Program-made: the position numbers and the translations under genes
Shown here: one piece after another, positions 17,061 to 25,096 of the stretch
How the letters are laid out: each line of letters opens with the position of its first letter
Numbering within the stretch: the stretch's first letter is position 1
Assembly: GCA_023421505.1 (NCBI GenBank)
Contig: JAEZTJ010000008.1
Span: forward strand, 147,215 to 211,214
DNA: 64,000 nucleotides
DNA from: Bacillota bacterium
GTDB lineage: Bacteria > Bacillota > Clostridia > Lachnospirales > Lachnospiraceae
Direction: 5' to 3'
Notes under the pieces: model-generated
Seen by the model: only the letters and a program-made list of their open reading frames with translations
Told to the model about the DNA's origin: nothing
Database searches by the model: none

Positions 17061-19457
17061 ATGGCAATTAGAAATAGAAGGGGCGTTGAAGCTGATCTTG
17101 ACAGAAATAAATTACTTGCCGGAGAATTTGCGATTACAACTAGTGGTAAGTTAATTTTTTGCTATGATGCCGGACAGACAAAAGAGGTAGCGACGACTGA
17201 TGATTTAAGAAGTATTTTGAATTCATCTGCTAGTGCTTATGCAGCATTACAGCAATTGATTAGCGATTTAGGTTCAGAAACCGTATTAACAAGTCTTTTG
17301 AACACTCAATTAGATGTTAATAATGCTAAGAGAGGCGAGGACACATTAACCGATAAGGTGATAAAATTTGATTCGGAGTTGGCAGCAAAAGTGAATCAAG
17401 TGGATTTTAATTTACAGAAAGCAAGAACAGATGAAATCACCGCTACAGTTAATAATTATTATGTTAAATGCCTTAGTACTGATCCGGGAGCCCTATTGGT
17501 TGTGTCTTCCGGAGCAACCACTGGGCAGATTAATATTGCCGAAGTTAAGCATATATCGGACTACACACCGATAGTAGGGGATTATGTAACGCAGGCAACT
17601 AATACTCTATTAGCCGGATTAGACGATATAAAAATCGGGGCTAAAGGGGAAACCTATTTAACCCCGGCCGAAGCGGTTAGAGGACAAATTAGTGACTTAA
17701 AAAAAGATTTAATAAATATAAGTAATTTTAATATATGGAATTTGGGAGATGTCACTTGTAATTATACTTCCGGTGCAACTTATGTATCTAAGTATTATGA
17801 TATTCCTTTAATTAAAGGCAAAGAATATACTATTTCTATAGGTGCGATAAGTGGGAGCAGTAATGATAGCCGTATTAAAATATATAATTATCAGAGTGAT
17901 AGTGATGTGCTATATTCATTATTAGGTACTAAATTAACATTTACTAGTCCAGTCAATGGTATTCGAATATACTTTTTTGCTACTTACAACCAAGCTCCTT
18001 CAATAAGTGGTACAGCCATATGGAGTGATATCAAGTTAGTAGAAAGCCGCTATTCAAACAATGAAGATATATTATCTATAAAAAAAGCTTTTGATATATC
18101 CCTTAATATATGGAATTTGGGAGATGTCACTTGTAATTATACTTCCGGTGCAACTTATGTATCTAAGTATTATGATATTCCTTTAATTAAAGGCAAAGAA
18201 CACGTATTACAAGTAAATTCTGTTGTAGGTACTAATGATGGTTATATTCAAGTTTATCCGTATGGCACAGATAAAAATCCATTAACATCTTTATTTATGC
18301 CAAGTACTAAATTTACATTTACTAGTCCAGTCAATGGTATTCGAATATACTTTTTTGCTACTTACAACCAAGCTCCTTCAATAAGTGGTACAGCCATATG
18401 GAGTGATATCAAGTTAGTAGAAGGTACTGAAATATATGAAAATATAAAAATAAACAAGTTAAAAGTAAATAACGATTCATTGCCAAATTACATACATAAA
18501 AACTTTAAACTCCCAAATACATATACAGTAAAAAAAAGTATGTTTACAGATGGTGAAGCATTATCAATAAGTACATCTAACACAAAACAAAACAATATAA
18601 TAGGATTTACATGTACTGTGTCTTATATAGGAACTGTCACAATATATTGTGAAAATGCTATTACAGGTTACGGAGATTCGAAGATTGAGATAACGAGTGA
18701 TAATATACTGATTTATAAAAATTCAGGTACTTATGTATTAGATAGAACAATTTTACATGGATTAACAATTTCGGATTACTTATCTGTTATGATAAGAGTT
18801 AATAATAATAAGACAGCGGTTCTTAGAATTTCTACTTCATCAGGTCAATATTCATCAAATATTAATTGGCTATGCGGAAAAAATTATGTTGGAGTTAGGA
18901 ATAATCAGAGTTTGTTTATGAATTGCCTATTAACATTCTATGTAGAAGATTATCGCAAAAAAGTTTGGGCGTTTGGGGATTCATATTTTGAAACTTGGCC
19001 TTGGATTGCTAATAATTATGGATGCAATAATTTTATGATTGATGGATATTCTGGAAGAACATCGATTAGTGCAATTAAATCATTGAAATTATGTTTAGAT
19101 AATGGGGTTCCTGCTATTATTTTATGGTGTATGGGTATGAATGACGCTGATTCAACAAACGAAATAAACTCAAGTTGGCTTGCTGCAATAACAGAATTAA
19201 AAATAATTTGTTCAGAAAACAACATAATATTGATACCATGTACTATACCAAATGTACCGTCACGAAGTCACGTTCATAAAAACACATACATTAAGAATAA
19301 TTTTAATAGATATGTAGATGTTAATAATGCAGTTGGTGCTGAAAATAATATAGATTGGTATACTGGTTTATTGTCTTTAGACAAAATTCATCCAACAGAA
19401 ATGGGTGCAAATGTCATATCATCTAAAATAATGGCTGAAGTACCAGAAATTATATAA
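17061..19457 (+). CDS. Tail fibre with duplicated module and C-terminal SGNH esterase
   Basis: The 798-residue protein opens with the baseplate-attachment type sequence MAIRNRRGVEADLDRNKLLAGEFAI. The middle has two copies of a beta-sandwich-like module (IWNLGDVTCNYTSGATYVSKYYDIPLIKGKE to SGTAIWSDIKLVE). The end is an SGNH/GDSL hydrolase: FGDS with S641, GYSGRT, GMND with N694, and DKIHPTEMG with H777. SGNH domains on fibres usually deacetylate host glycans, so this is the likely receptor-binding and wall-modifying protein. The second half is markedly AT-rich compared with the preceding tail genes, suggesting separate acquisition. Confidence 0.8.
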   Translation: MAIRNRRGVEADLDRNKLLAGEFAITTSGKLIFCYDAGQTKEVATTDDLRSILNSSASAYAALQQLISDLGSETVLTSLLNTQLDVNNAKRGEDTLTDKVIKFDSELAAKVNQVDFNLQKARTDEITATVNNYYVKCLSTDPGALLVVSSGATTGQINIAEVKHISDYTPIVGDYVTQATNTLLAGLDDIKIGAKGETYLTPAEAVRGQISDLKKDLINISNFNIWNLGDVTCNYTSGATYVSKYYDIPLIKGKEYTISIGAISGSSNDSRIKIYNYQSDSDVLYSLLGTKLTFTSPVNGIRIYFFATYNQAPSISGTAIWSDIKLVESRYSNNEDILSIKKAFDISLNIWNLGDVTCNYTSGATYVSKYYDIPLIKGKEHVLQVNSVVGTNDGYIQVYPYGTDKNPLTSLFMPSTKFTFTSPVNGIRIYFFATYNQAPSISGTAIWSDIKLVEGTEIYENIKINKLKVNNDSLPNYIHKNFKLPNTYTVKKSMFTDGEALSISTSNTKQNNIIGFTCTVSYIGTVTIYCENAITGYGDSKIEITSDNILIYKNSGTYVLDRTILHGLTISDYLSVMIRVNNNKTAVLRISTSSGQYSSNINWLCGKNYVGVRNNQSLFMNCLLTFYVEDYRKKVWAFGDSYFETWPWIANNYGCNNFMIDGYSGRTSISAIKSLKLCLDNGVPAIILWCMGMNDADSTNEINSSWLAAITELKIICSENNIILIPCTIPNVPSRSHVHKNTYIKNNFNRYVDVNNAVGAENNIDWYTGLLSLDKIHPTEMGANVISSKIMAEVPEII
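17728..18422 (+). repeat. Direct repeats inside the tail fibre gene
   Basis: Bases 17728-17825 recur identically at 18103-18200 (offset 375), and 17937-18044 recur at 18315-18422 (offset 378). The DNA between has diverged. The two modules therefore arose by duplication with the outer parts kept identical, either recently or by gene conversion, while the centre varies. Confidence 0.85.
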
Positions 19458-19566
19458 TTATTTAATAATTGGAATAGATTGCGAACTAACTTAACACATA
19501 TATCCTTTAATTCCAAATCTATCCATGTTATAATCAAGTCAAATAGATCAATCAAAACAGAGAGCC

Positions 19567-19598
19567 AAGAGCCCCGCGCTTAAGGCTCTTTTTATTTT
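19567..19598 (+). terminator. Intrinsic terminator after the tail fibre gene
   Basis: AAGAGCC (19567-19573) pairs with GGCTCTT (19584-19590), followed by TTTATTTT. It separates the tail genes from the lysis genes. A TGTTATAAT extended -10-like box lies just upstream near 19525, which may give the lysis genes their own promoter. Confidence 0.72.
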
Positions 19599-19630
19599 AT
19601 CAAAATTTAAACAGGAAGAAGGTAATTATC

Positions 19631-19960
19631 ATGACTGCATGGATAACCAAATATTGGATTGAAGTACTTTTTGGCCTAATTGTAACCGCCTTGACTGCAA
19701 CAGTAAAGCATTTATGGTCTCAAAACAAAAGGCGATGCACCGAACAAGAGGCTGTCAAGATGGGTATACAGGCACTTTTACGTGACCGAATTATCGAACA
19801 ATACAATAAGTATATGGATAAGGATTATATACCTATTTACGCAATGGACAATGTTAAGGCCATGTATAAAGAATATCATGCACTTGGCGGAAATGGAACT
19901 ATTACAAAATTGTACGAGGAACTATTAGAATTACCACATAGAAAGGAAGATGTAAAATGA
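19631..19960 (+). CDS. Holin-like membrane protein
   Basis: A 109-residue protein with one N-terminal membrane helix (YWIEVLFGLIVTALTATVKHLW) followed by a basic and then acidic cytoplasmic helix region (ALLRDRIIEQYNKYMDKDYIPIYAMDNVKAMYKEYHALGG). It is the first gene after the terminator, in front of a second membrane peptide and the endolysin, a lysis-cassette layout. Homologous proteins at this position are called holins by context only. The stop overlaps the next start (ATGA). Confidence 0.62.
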   Translation: MTAWITKYWIEVLFGLIVTALTATVKHLWSQNKRRCTEQEAVKMGIQALLRDRIIEQYNKYMDKDYIPIYAMDNVKAMYKEYHALGGNGTITKLYEELLELPHRKEDVK

Positions 19961-20136
19961 GAGAAAAACTAGCAAAATTAATCAATGTAAAATCAATCGT
20001 AACCATAGCCTTGACAGCATCGTTTGTCTGCTTGTCGGTTGTCGGAAAAATAACCCCCGAAATGTTTATGACGGTGTTTGTGTCGGTAATTGGTTTTTAC
20101 TTTGGCACACAGCATGAAAAGAAAGCCGGTGAATAG
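19957..20136 (+). CDS. Second small holin-like membrane protein
   Basis: A 59-residue ORF starts inside the stop of the previous gene, with GAAAGGAAGATG as RBS. It has two predicted membrane helices (VKSIVTIALTASFVCLSVVG and MFMTVFVSVIGFYFGTQ) and a charged tail HEKKAGE, the profile of a small class II-like holin. It ends one base before the endolysin ATG, so the three lysis genes are tightly coupled. Confidence 0.65.
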   Translation: MREKLAKLINVKSIVTIALTASFVCLSVVGKITPEMFMTVFVSVIGFYFGTQHEKKAGE

Positions 20137-20847
20137 ATGATTACAGAAAAGAAAGTATGTAAGCATTTTGAAAAGCTATTTTACGGTAATGCAATTTATC
20201 TTTGGGGTGCTAATTGTCAAGTAATTACGAAGGAATTAACAGATAGGCTTTACCTCACTTTTAAGTCAAGTACATATGATAAGGATTATTATAACGGCAA
20301 ATTTATTGATGGTAAAGGCAAGATTGGAGCAGATTGTTCCGGGTCATTTTATGCCGTATCCGGATATGATACTACAGCCGCAGGATATTATTCAAAATGC
20401 GCCGTCAAAGGTGATATCAAAGATATTCCTCGTTATCTTCCATGCCAAGTATTTAAGACTAATTCGTCCGGCTCCATTAATCACATAGGTTGGTACATGG
20501 GTGACGGTACAGTAATCGAGATGAAATCCTCGAATTCAAACTGTGTCCGCAGACAGCTTGACGGCAATGGATGGGATTTATTTGGTATTCCGGCATGGGT
20601 TACATATTCCTATAAAAGGCCGTTAGTAGCAATAAATCGCTTAAGTTCATATCAAGATGTTGCATGGCTACAAACCAAGATTAATAATGCTCTAAAATCG
20701 ATTTCTAGCTTTATTCCATTGAAAGTGGACGGAGATTACAAAAATAAAACCCAAGCAGCTGTAATCAAATTCTACGAGCTGCAAGGATGGAAAACAGATG
20801 GATTAAAGGTTGGCATAATTGCCATTGGAAGATTAGCTAAATATTAA
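20137..20847 (+). CDS. Endolysin, NlpC/P60 peptidase with C-terminal binding domain
   Basis: This 236-residue protein carries an NlpC/P60-type cysteine peptidase: the nucleophile lies in IGADCSGS (C67) and the histidine in INHIGWYMGDG (H116). That supports cleavage of peptidoglycan stem peptides at host lysis. The C-terminal part, from about residue 170 (YQDVAWLQTKINNAL, then LKVDGDYKNKTQAAVIKFYELQGWKTDG), is a PG-binding-1-like helical repeat. No signal peptide is present, so release through a holin is expected. The gene immediately follows the holin-like genes. Confidence 0.85.
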   Translation: MITEKKVCKHFEKLFYGNAIYLWGANCQVITKELTDRLYLTFKSSTYDKDYYNGKFIDGKGKIGADCSGSFYAVSGYDTTAAGYYSKCAVKGDIKDIPRYLPCQVFKTNSSGSINHIGWYMGDGTVIEMKSSNSNCVRRQLDGNGWDLFGIPAWVTYSYKRPLVAINRLSSYQDVAWLQTKINNALKSISSFIPLKVDGDYKNKTQAAVIKFYELQGWKTDGLKVGIIAIGRLAKY

Positions 20848-20852
20848 AAATA

Positions 20853-20893
20853 TAGCCCTCATTGTCAATGACTTTGAGGGCCTTGTTTTATTT
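20853..20893. terminator. Terminator after the endolysin
   Basis: GCCCTCA (20855-20861) pairs with TGAGGGC (20875-20881), followed by CTTGTTTTATTTTT. It ends the late transcript and faces a convergent minus-strand gene. Confidence 0.8.
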
Positions 20894-20911
20894 TTGTTAA
20901 TTAATTACTTA

Positions 20912-21187
20912 CTACTCTTGGGTTGCTGGCCTTGGTACTTTTCCAGACTTACCTACTTTTTCATGAGCATCATAACTAATGTAATCGAGTAAATAGCAGT
21001 AAGACTCATAATCAAAATACCATGATAATATAAATAACTTAATAAGTCCATCCTTATCCAAGTCTGCAGCATTATCATTTGTAGTATTTGTATTTTTATT
21101 TGTGTCAGCAAATGCTGTTAATGCCGGAGCAGATACCAATGAAATCATAATTAACATTATTGCACATATCTTTTTTATCTTTTTCAT
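20912..21187 (-). CDS. Small secreted protein of unknown function
   Basis: The 91-residue product has a clear signal peptide (MKKIKKICAIMLIMISLVSAPALTAFA, cleavage likely after AFA). A Asn/Thr-rich linker follows, then a short domain DLDKDGLIKLFILSWYFDYESYCYLLDYISYD and a basic tail. The start is ATG 21187, chosen because AAAGGAG lies about 10 bases upstream; the frame is open upstream without an RBS. It is transcribed against the phage late genes, like a lysogenic-conversion gene. I do not recognise the family. Confidence 0.65.
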   Translation of the reverse strand: MKKIKKICAIMLIMISLVSAPALTAFADTNKNTNTTNDNAADLDKDGLIKLFILSWYFDYESYCYLLDYISYDAHEKVGKSGKVPRPATQE

Positions 21188-21294
21188 GCGAAACACTCTC
21201 CTTTTGAAATTATTATATATCAATTATTTCCAGTTGTAAATACAAATATTCATATTATGTAAAAATAAGCATATATTGATATCTTAATTAAAAA

Positions 21295-21332
21295 TGCCCC
21301 ATGTATAACCTCTCCAAGTTATACACAGGGCA
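21295..21332 (-). terminator. Terminator for the NYN-domain gene
   Basis: The inner stem 21302-21309 pairs with 21318-21325 and the outer stem 21295-21299 with 21328-21332, with two mismatches between. On the minus strand it is followed by a T-rich run (ATTTTTAATT). Confidence 0.72.
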
Positions 21333-21430
21333 AATTTGAATTACAGTGATATTGTAACATAGGTGGTTTGGAATGTAAATTGGTGGGAATGACGAAAAAT
21401 AATGCATCTAATATACACAACAGATAAATT

Positions 21431-21994
21431 TTAATTTAAAAGTAATGCTCTTCTTTTACTTTTAATAAAAGTAACATTAAAATAGTAATCCTCCAAATTA
21501 ATGTACTTTCCATTATTTTTTGCAAAATTTTTAAGTTCTCCATGACAAACACTATCCCAAGAATAAACTTCAAAATTCCAACCCTTTAACGCTGCTCTCT
21601 TCGCATCAGCTAAAAAGCCTTGGCCGGAATTAATTCCGGATCCGTCACCTGTCAGTAATGCTATAGTATTTGGTTCAGGGCTATCAAATATTAGTCTTAA
21701 AAGCGCTAATTGTAAAACATGATCTGTTGTATCGGCTTCACCGTCCGTTAAGCTTCTTGGTAATAATGCAGGAGTAATTCCTAGTTTTCTAATCTCATTC
21801 CAGACAGCATCTTCCTTAGGAGGTACGCTTCCAGCAAACGATATATTTTCAACCGGTCTGCCCTGTGTAACTAAGTTTAATAGGCCTGCAAAATATGTTC
21901 TATATAATTCTTTCTTTTCTCCTGGTTCTTTTTGTGGAAACACTTGATTTAATCCAACATAATGTATGTTAGAATTATCCCAAAATATGTACAT
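21431..21994 (-). CDS. NYN-domain (PIN-like) ribonuclease
   Basis: This 187-residue protein has the NYN fold markers: MYIFWDNSNI with D6 at the front, DGEADTTDHVLQLALLRL (D88, D91) in the middle, and LLTGDGSG (D117) before the C-terminal helix and strand. These acidic residues form the PIN-like metal site for RNA cleavage. ATGGAGG precedes the ATG. It lies alone on the minus strand between the lysis genes and a truncated protease, so it may be a prophage cargo or defence gene. Its target is unknown. Confidence 0.8.
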   Translation of the reverse strand: MYIFWDNSNIHYVGLNQVFPQKEPGEKKELYRTYFAGLLNLVTQGRPVENISFAGSVPPKEDAVWNEIRKLGITPALLPRSLTDGEADTTDHVLQLALLRLIFDSPEPNTIALLTGDGSGINSGQGFLADAKRAALKGWNFEVYSWDSVCHGELKNFAKNNGKYINLEDYYFNVTFIKSKRRALLLN

Positions 21995-22070
21995 ACTATA
22001 CCTCCATTTTTCTCTTTATAATTCCATATAATACCACCATTTTTCAAACTAATCAATCATTTAATATAAA

Positions 22071-22095
22071 AAGGCGCACCGTGAAGATGCGCCTT
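22071..22095 (-). terminator. Terminator after the truncated protease gene
   Basis: AAGGCGCA (22071-22078) pairs with TGCGCCTT (22088-22095); on the minus strand it is followed by TTTATATT. It lies about 20 bp past the stop of the truncated subtilisin-like gene. Confidence 0.8.
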
Positions 22096-22113
22096 ATCTT
22101 GTTGGGTATTTTA

Positions 22114-22530
22114 TCACCACACATGAGTTCCATGTCCATTATCATCGTAAGTATCCGTCCTATGGTTTATAAAGTCCTTGAAGGCAATCACACGATTGCT
22201 TCCTTCAATAAAGTCTTTATGTAGTGCAATTCCTGTATCTACTACAGCAACACCGATTCCTCTGCCAAAAAAGCCATGCTCATGAGCCCATCGGCATTCG
22301 ATAACATCACTTACTCGATTCATCTGAGCTGTAATATGAGTGTCTATCTCCATAGCCAAAAGGCCTTCCACAGATTTTATATATTCTAACAGGTCTTCTT
22401 CCACCTCAAGCACAAAAGAGTTGATCATAGGCAGTTTATATTTTATAAAACCTAAATTCTCAATAACCTGCAGTCTATTCTCATAATCATTACAGTGTAT
22501 AATTACCTGAACCTTATGTTTCTCATTCAT
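22114..22530 (-). pseudogene. Subtilisin-like (S8) protease, truncated after the catalytic His
   Basis: The 138-residue product contains the N-terminal part of a subtilase: an inhibitor-like leader of about 75 residues, then VAVVDTGIALHKDF with the catalytic Asp, then DDNGHGTHVW and a stop. The catalytic His is present, but the rest of the protease, including the oxyanion Asn and GTS-Ser motif, is missing. Normal subtilases continue GTHVAG. The start is ATG 22530 (GGAG upstream). The clean cut at a conserved motif next to prophage DNA suggests disruption by integration, with the 3' part perhaps at the other prophage end. Confidence 0.8.
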
Positions 22531-22607
22531 CACAAAGCTCCACTGTCTTTTTTATTATCCTATTCTGACAGCTTTACCAATATACACTGATTTAAATTGA
22601 TTAACCT

Positions 22608-23522
22608 CTAATTTTCATATGTAACATGCTTATGCATGCGCCTGTACTCAGATGGAGTACAACTTAAACCTTTTTTAAAAACCTTACTAAAATAACTGAT
22701 GTCATTGAAGCCTGTCCTCTCACATATGACATCAACAGGAAGCTCTGTATCACGTAATAGCGTAGAAGCCATCATTAGTCTCAATTCTATCAGATATTGA
22801 TTAATAGATTTACCTGAATATTTTTTAAATTCATTCATTAAGGTTGTACGATTGGTATGAAAAATATCTGCTAGCTTTTCCACTTTAATTTTCTGATTAT
22901 AGCAGGATTGTAGATAATAGATAATATCCAAAGCCAACTTTGAGCATCCGTCATGAATCAAAACATTTTTAACCGTATCCTCATCTTCCTGTCTTGCAAG
23001 GCTGAAAAGGATCTCAAATAAATACGCTCTGCTTCTGCATGGCCAAGTATCTATATTCTGTCTTGATAACAATTCTTTTATAACCAGAAATTTATGTTCT
23101 ATTCCAGACGCATCAATCGTATTCAAAGAAATTATTTTTAACGCTTCCTTTGCTTCTCCTGCAAATTGCCGCAAATAAAATAAATCCTGGTAATCAATTG
23201 CATTAAATTTCTTATCTGAAGAATTCATTAATTCAAATGTAAACTTAATATTAATTAGACTAGGCCGAAACCATATAATTCTTATCTCTTCTTCTACTGC
23301 TTTATAAAAAGTAATCGTATCCTTTTCATTCAAACAGATAGCCCAGGCACCGGTAAGTAAATATTCTTTGCCATTTAACTCAAAATGATTAGGCCCTGTC
23401 TTTAAAAAAACTATCTTATAATAATCCTTTGCTTCATCACCTGTCAGCTCCTTCAATCCCTCTGACACTGACAAATAAAAAAGATATCCAACATAATAAT
23501 TAAAACCCAGTGTATATAACAT
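22608..23522 (-). CDS. AraC-family transcriptional regulator
   Basis: The C-terminal 100 residues form the AraC double helix-turn-helix: KIKVEKLADIFHTNRTTLMNEFKKYSGKSINQYLIELRL, then LLRDTELPVDVICERTGFNDISYFSKVFKKGLSCTPSEYRR. The N-terminal about 190 residues resemble a cupin-type effector-binding domain, with no signal sequence. The start is set at ATG 23522 because AGGTG lies just upstream; an in-frame TTG 15 bases earlier is possible. A large inverted repeat lies at the start of the gene. The effector is unknown; the neighbouring lipoprotein gene, read the same way, may be a target. Confidence 0.88.
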   Translation of the reverse strand: MLYTLGFNYYVGYLFYLSVSEGLKELTGDEAKDYYKIVFLKTGPNHFELNGKEYLLTGAWAICLNEKDTITFYKAVEEEIRIIWFRPSLINIKFTFELMNSSDKKFNAIDYQDLFYLRQFAGEAKEALKIISLNTIDASGIEHKFLVIKELLSRQNIDTWPCRSRAYLFEILFSLARQEDEDTVKNVLIHDGCSKLALDIIYYLQSCYNQKIKVEKLADIFHTNRTTLMNEFKKYSGKSINQYLIELRLMMASTLLRDTELPVDVICERTGFNDISYFSKVFKKGLSCTPSEYRRMHKHVTYEN

Positions 23523-23527
23523 AAGTC

Positions 23528-23577
23528 GCACCTGCAATCCTTATAATATATCAAATATTATAATTGATTACAGGTGC
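23528..23577. promoter_or_regulatory. Inverted repeat upstream of the araC-type gene
   Basis: GCACCTGCAATC (23528-23539) and GATTACAGGTGC (23566-23577) are inverted repeats with one mismatch in 12. The AT-rich centre (TATAATATATCAAATATTATA) is itself nearly palindromic and could hold the promoter. It may be an operator for autoregulation. Confidence 0.45.
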
Positions 23578-23596
23578 CTTGTAAATGACTTATAAA

Positions 23597-24481
23597 TCAT
23601 TCATAAATATGATTATTTAATATCCGATAAACATTCAGACTATCTTCCGGTAAATCCTCTTTTGAAATTTCTAATATATTATCGTATTCGGTAATATCTC
23701 CGTATTTTTCCTTTAGCTTTGCATCACAATCATCATTACTATGGGTAGGAATGATGATTGTGGGATTAAGTTGTTCAATTAAGTTAAACCCTTTCATATT
23801 TTCCACTGACATACTGGAATAGGAATTATCAAATTGCATAAATGCAATATCTATCTCTCCTAAATCCTTTAACTGCTCTTCGGTCAGTGTTGTTTGTCCG
23901 ATATCACCCATATGAACGATTCGTAATCCATCCACTTCAAATACTGTCATAAAATTACTGTCATCTATTTTATCGCTATAATGTGATGATGAAATATTAT
24001 AGATATGGAAATCCTTCGTATCTATTTCACCTTTTTTAAATAACAACTTTGGAACATCATAAGTGGCGTTATAGGAATTATTAACATGGTCAGGATGTGA
24101 ATGAGTGCTAATAATCGCTGCCGGATTAATATCAACTATTTCTTTTTTCGGCATCTCTGTAGGATCAACTACAACGCTTTCTCCATTAATTGAAGTGATA
24201 ATATAAGAATTATATTTGTATACGCTGTTCTTAGAAACTGTCTGAATGAGAACCTTGCCCGAATTATTTACTGTGGTCGGAAGAACTAATTCCTTCTTTG
24301 GCACAGGACTGGCTGTTGCTTTAACGGCTTCTGTTACTTTGGCTGCTTCTGTGGCTTCTGGAGTCTCAGTAACATCCTTTCCGGCAGAATTATCCGTATT
24401 AACCGGACTGTCCTCTTTAGCAGAACATCCTTGAAAAATAAAAATAATTGTTACAATAAATAGAACTAAACTTTTTTTCAT
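23597..24481 (-). CDS. Lipoprotein with metallo-beta-lactamase fold
   Basis: The 294-residue protein begins MKKSLVLFIVTIIFIFQGCSAKE, a lipoprotein signal with lipobox FQGC. A Thr/Glu/Ala-rich linker (TEAAKVTEAVKATASP) follows. The MBL domain shows STHSHPDHVNNS (HxHxDH), VHMGDIGQTTL (Asp ligand) and PTHSNDDC near the end. It should be a surface-anchored metal-dependent hydrolase of the YtnP/UlaG-like branch; the substrate is unknown. GGGAGGAG precedes the ATG. It lies 60 bp upstream of the AraC gene on the same strand, so the two may be co-transcribed. Confidence 0.83.
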   Translation of the reverse strand: MKKSLVLFIVTIIFIFQGCSAKEDSPVNTDNSAGKDVTETPEATEAAKVTEAVKATASPVPKKELVLPTTVNNSGKVLIQTVSKNSVYKYNSYIITSINGESVVVDPTEMPKKEIVDINPAAIISTHSHPDHVNNSYNATYDVPKLLFKKGEIDTKDFHIYNISSSHYSDKIDDSNFMTVFEVDGLRIVHMGDIGQTTLTEEQLKDLGEIDIAFMQFDNSYSSMSVENMKGFNLIEQLNPTIIIPTHSNDDCDAKLKEKYGDITEYDNILEISKEDLPEDSLNVYRILNNHIYE

Positions 24482-24731
24482 ATCAAAATACTCCTCCCAT
24501 ATATCGTTTATAGCTTGTATTTTAGCACTAGTCGGTTTTATATCCTATGTATAATCAACAAATTTATTTGTAATATTGTCATATTTTAGCCGAGTATATT
24601 ACAGGAATAATTTGTTATCTATAGGATATTGATTATTTATCTTAAAAACAATAAATTACTTAAAATTTTAGGAAATCAGTCAAGCTAAACCTCATATGAT
24701 ACATTGTAATTAATATTAGGAGGAACATACA

Positions 24732-24941
24732 ATGAGTGATTTACAAGCAACACATTGCGACACAGGAAGAGATAATGATTGTAGCTGCATTATAATCCTC
24801 ATACTTTTATTATGCTGCTGTGGTGGCAGTAATGGCTTCGGTGGCGGTGGATTTATGGGTGGAGGAGATGGTGGCTGTGGCTGTATCTTAATCATCATTC
24901 TTCTTCTCTGCTGCTGTGGTGGATCAAACGGCTTCTTCTAA
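24732..24941 (+). CDS. Cys/Gly-rich repeat small protein (chorion-like HCB type)
   Basis: A 69-residue protein with two copies of a block, CSCIIILILLLCCCGGSNGF and CGCILIIILLLCCCGGSNGF, separated by a Gly-rich linker (GGGGFMGGGDGG). Each block is a very hydrophobic strand or helix followed by three Cys. Similar proteins are called chorion class high-cysteine HCB protein 13 in Lachnospiraceae; some small Cys-rich proteins of Clostridia belong to spore coats, but that role here is inference. AGGAGGA lies 7 bases before the ATG, and a strong terminator follows. Confidence 0.78.
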   Translation: MSDLQATHCDTGRDNDCSCIIILILLLCCCGGSNGFGGGGFMGGGDGGCGCILIIILLLCCCGGSNGFF

Positions 24942-24972
24942 AAGCTAATCCACTAAAAGATCACTGTTATTA

Positions 24973-25008
24973 ACAAAGAAAAGCTGCGGTTTCGCAGCTT
25001 TTCTTTGT
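24973..25008. terminator. Strong bidirectional terminator
   Basis: A 16-bp perfect stem (24973-24988 with 24993-25008) closes a GTTT loop, with A-rich and T-rich sides usable on both strands. It ends the Cys-rich gene and perhaps the converging minus-strand gene. Confidence 0.85.
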
Positions 25009-25096
25009 TATCTTTACATCTCCGTCAGGGCAACGCAACTATATGCAAGGGTATATTCGATATATTTCACCATTTGATTTGTAATACTTTTCAAAC

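Noticed and set aside
17728..18422. Fibre repeats as a diversity-generating retroelement (VR/TR)
   Set aside because: No reverse transcriptase is seen, both repeats lie within the same ORF, and differences are not limited to A positions.
22114..22530. A functional short protease
   Set aside because: The serine motif and oxyanion residue are absent, so it cannot be an active subtilase alone.
24716..24898. Proline-rich ORF on the minus strand
   Set aside because: It is antisense to the Cys/Gly-rich gene, created by the complement of Gly codons, and has no RBS.
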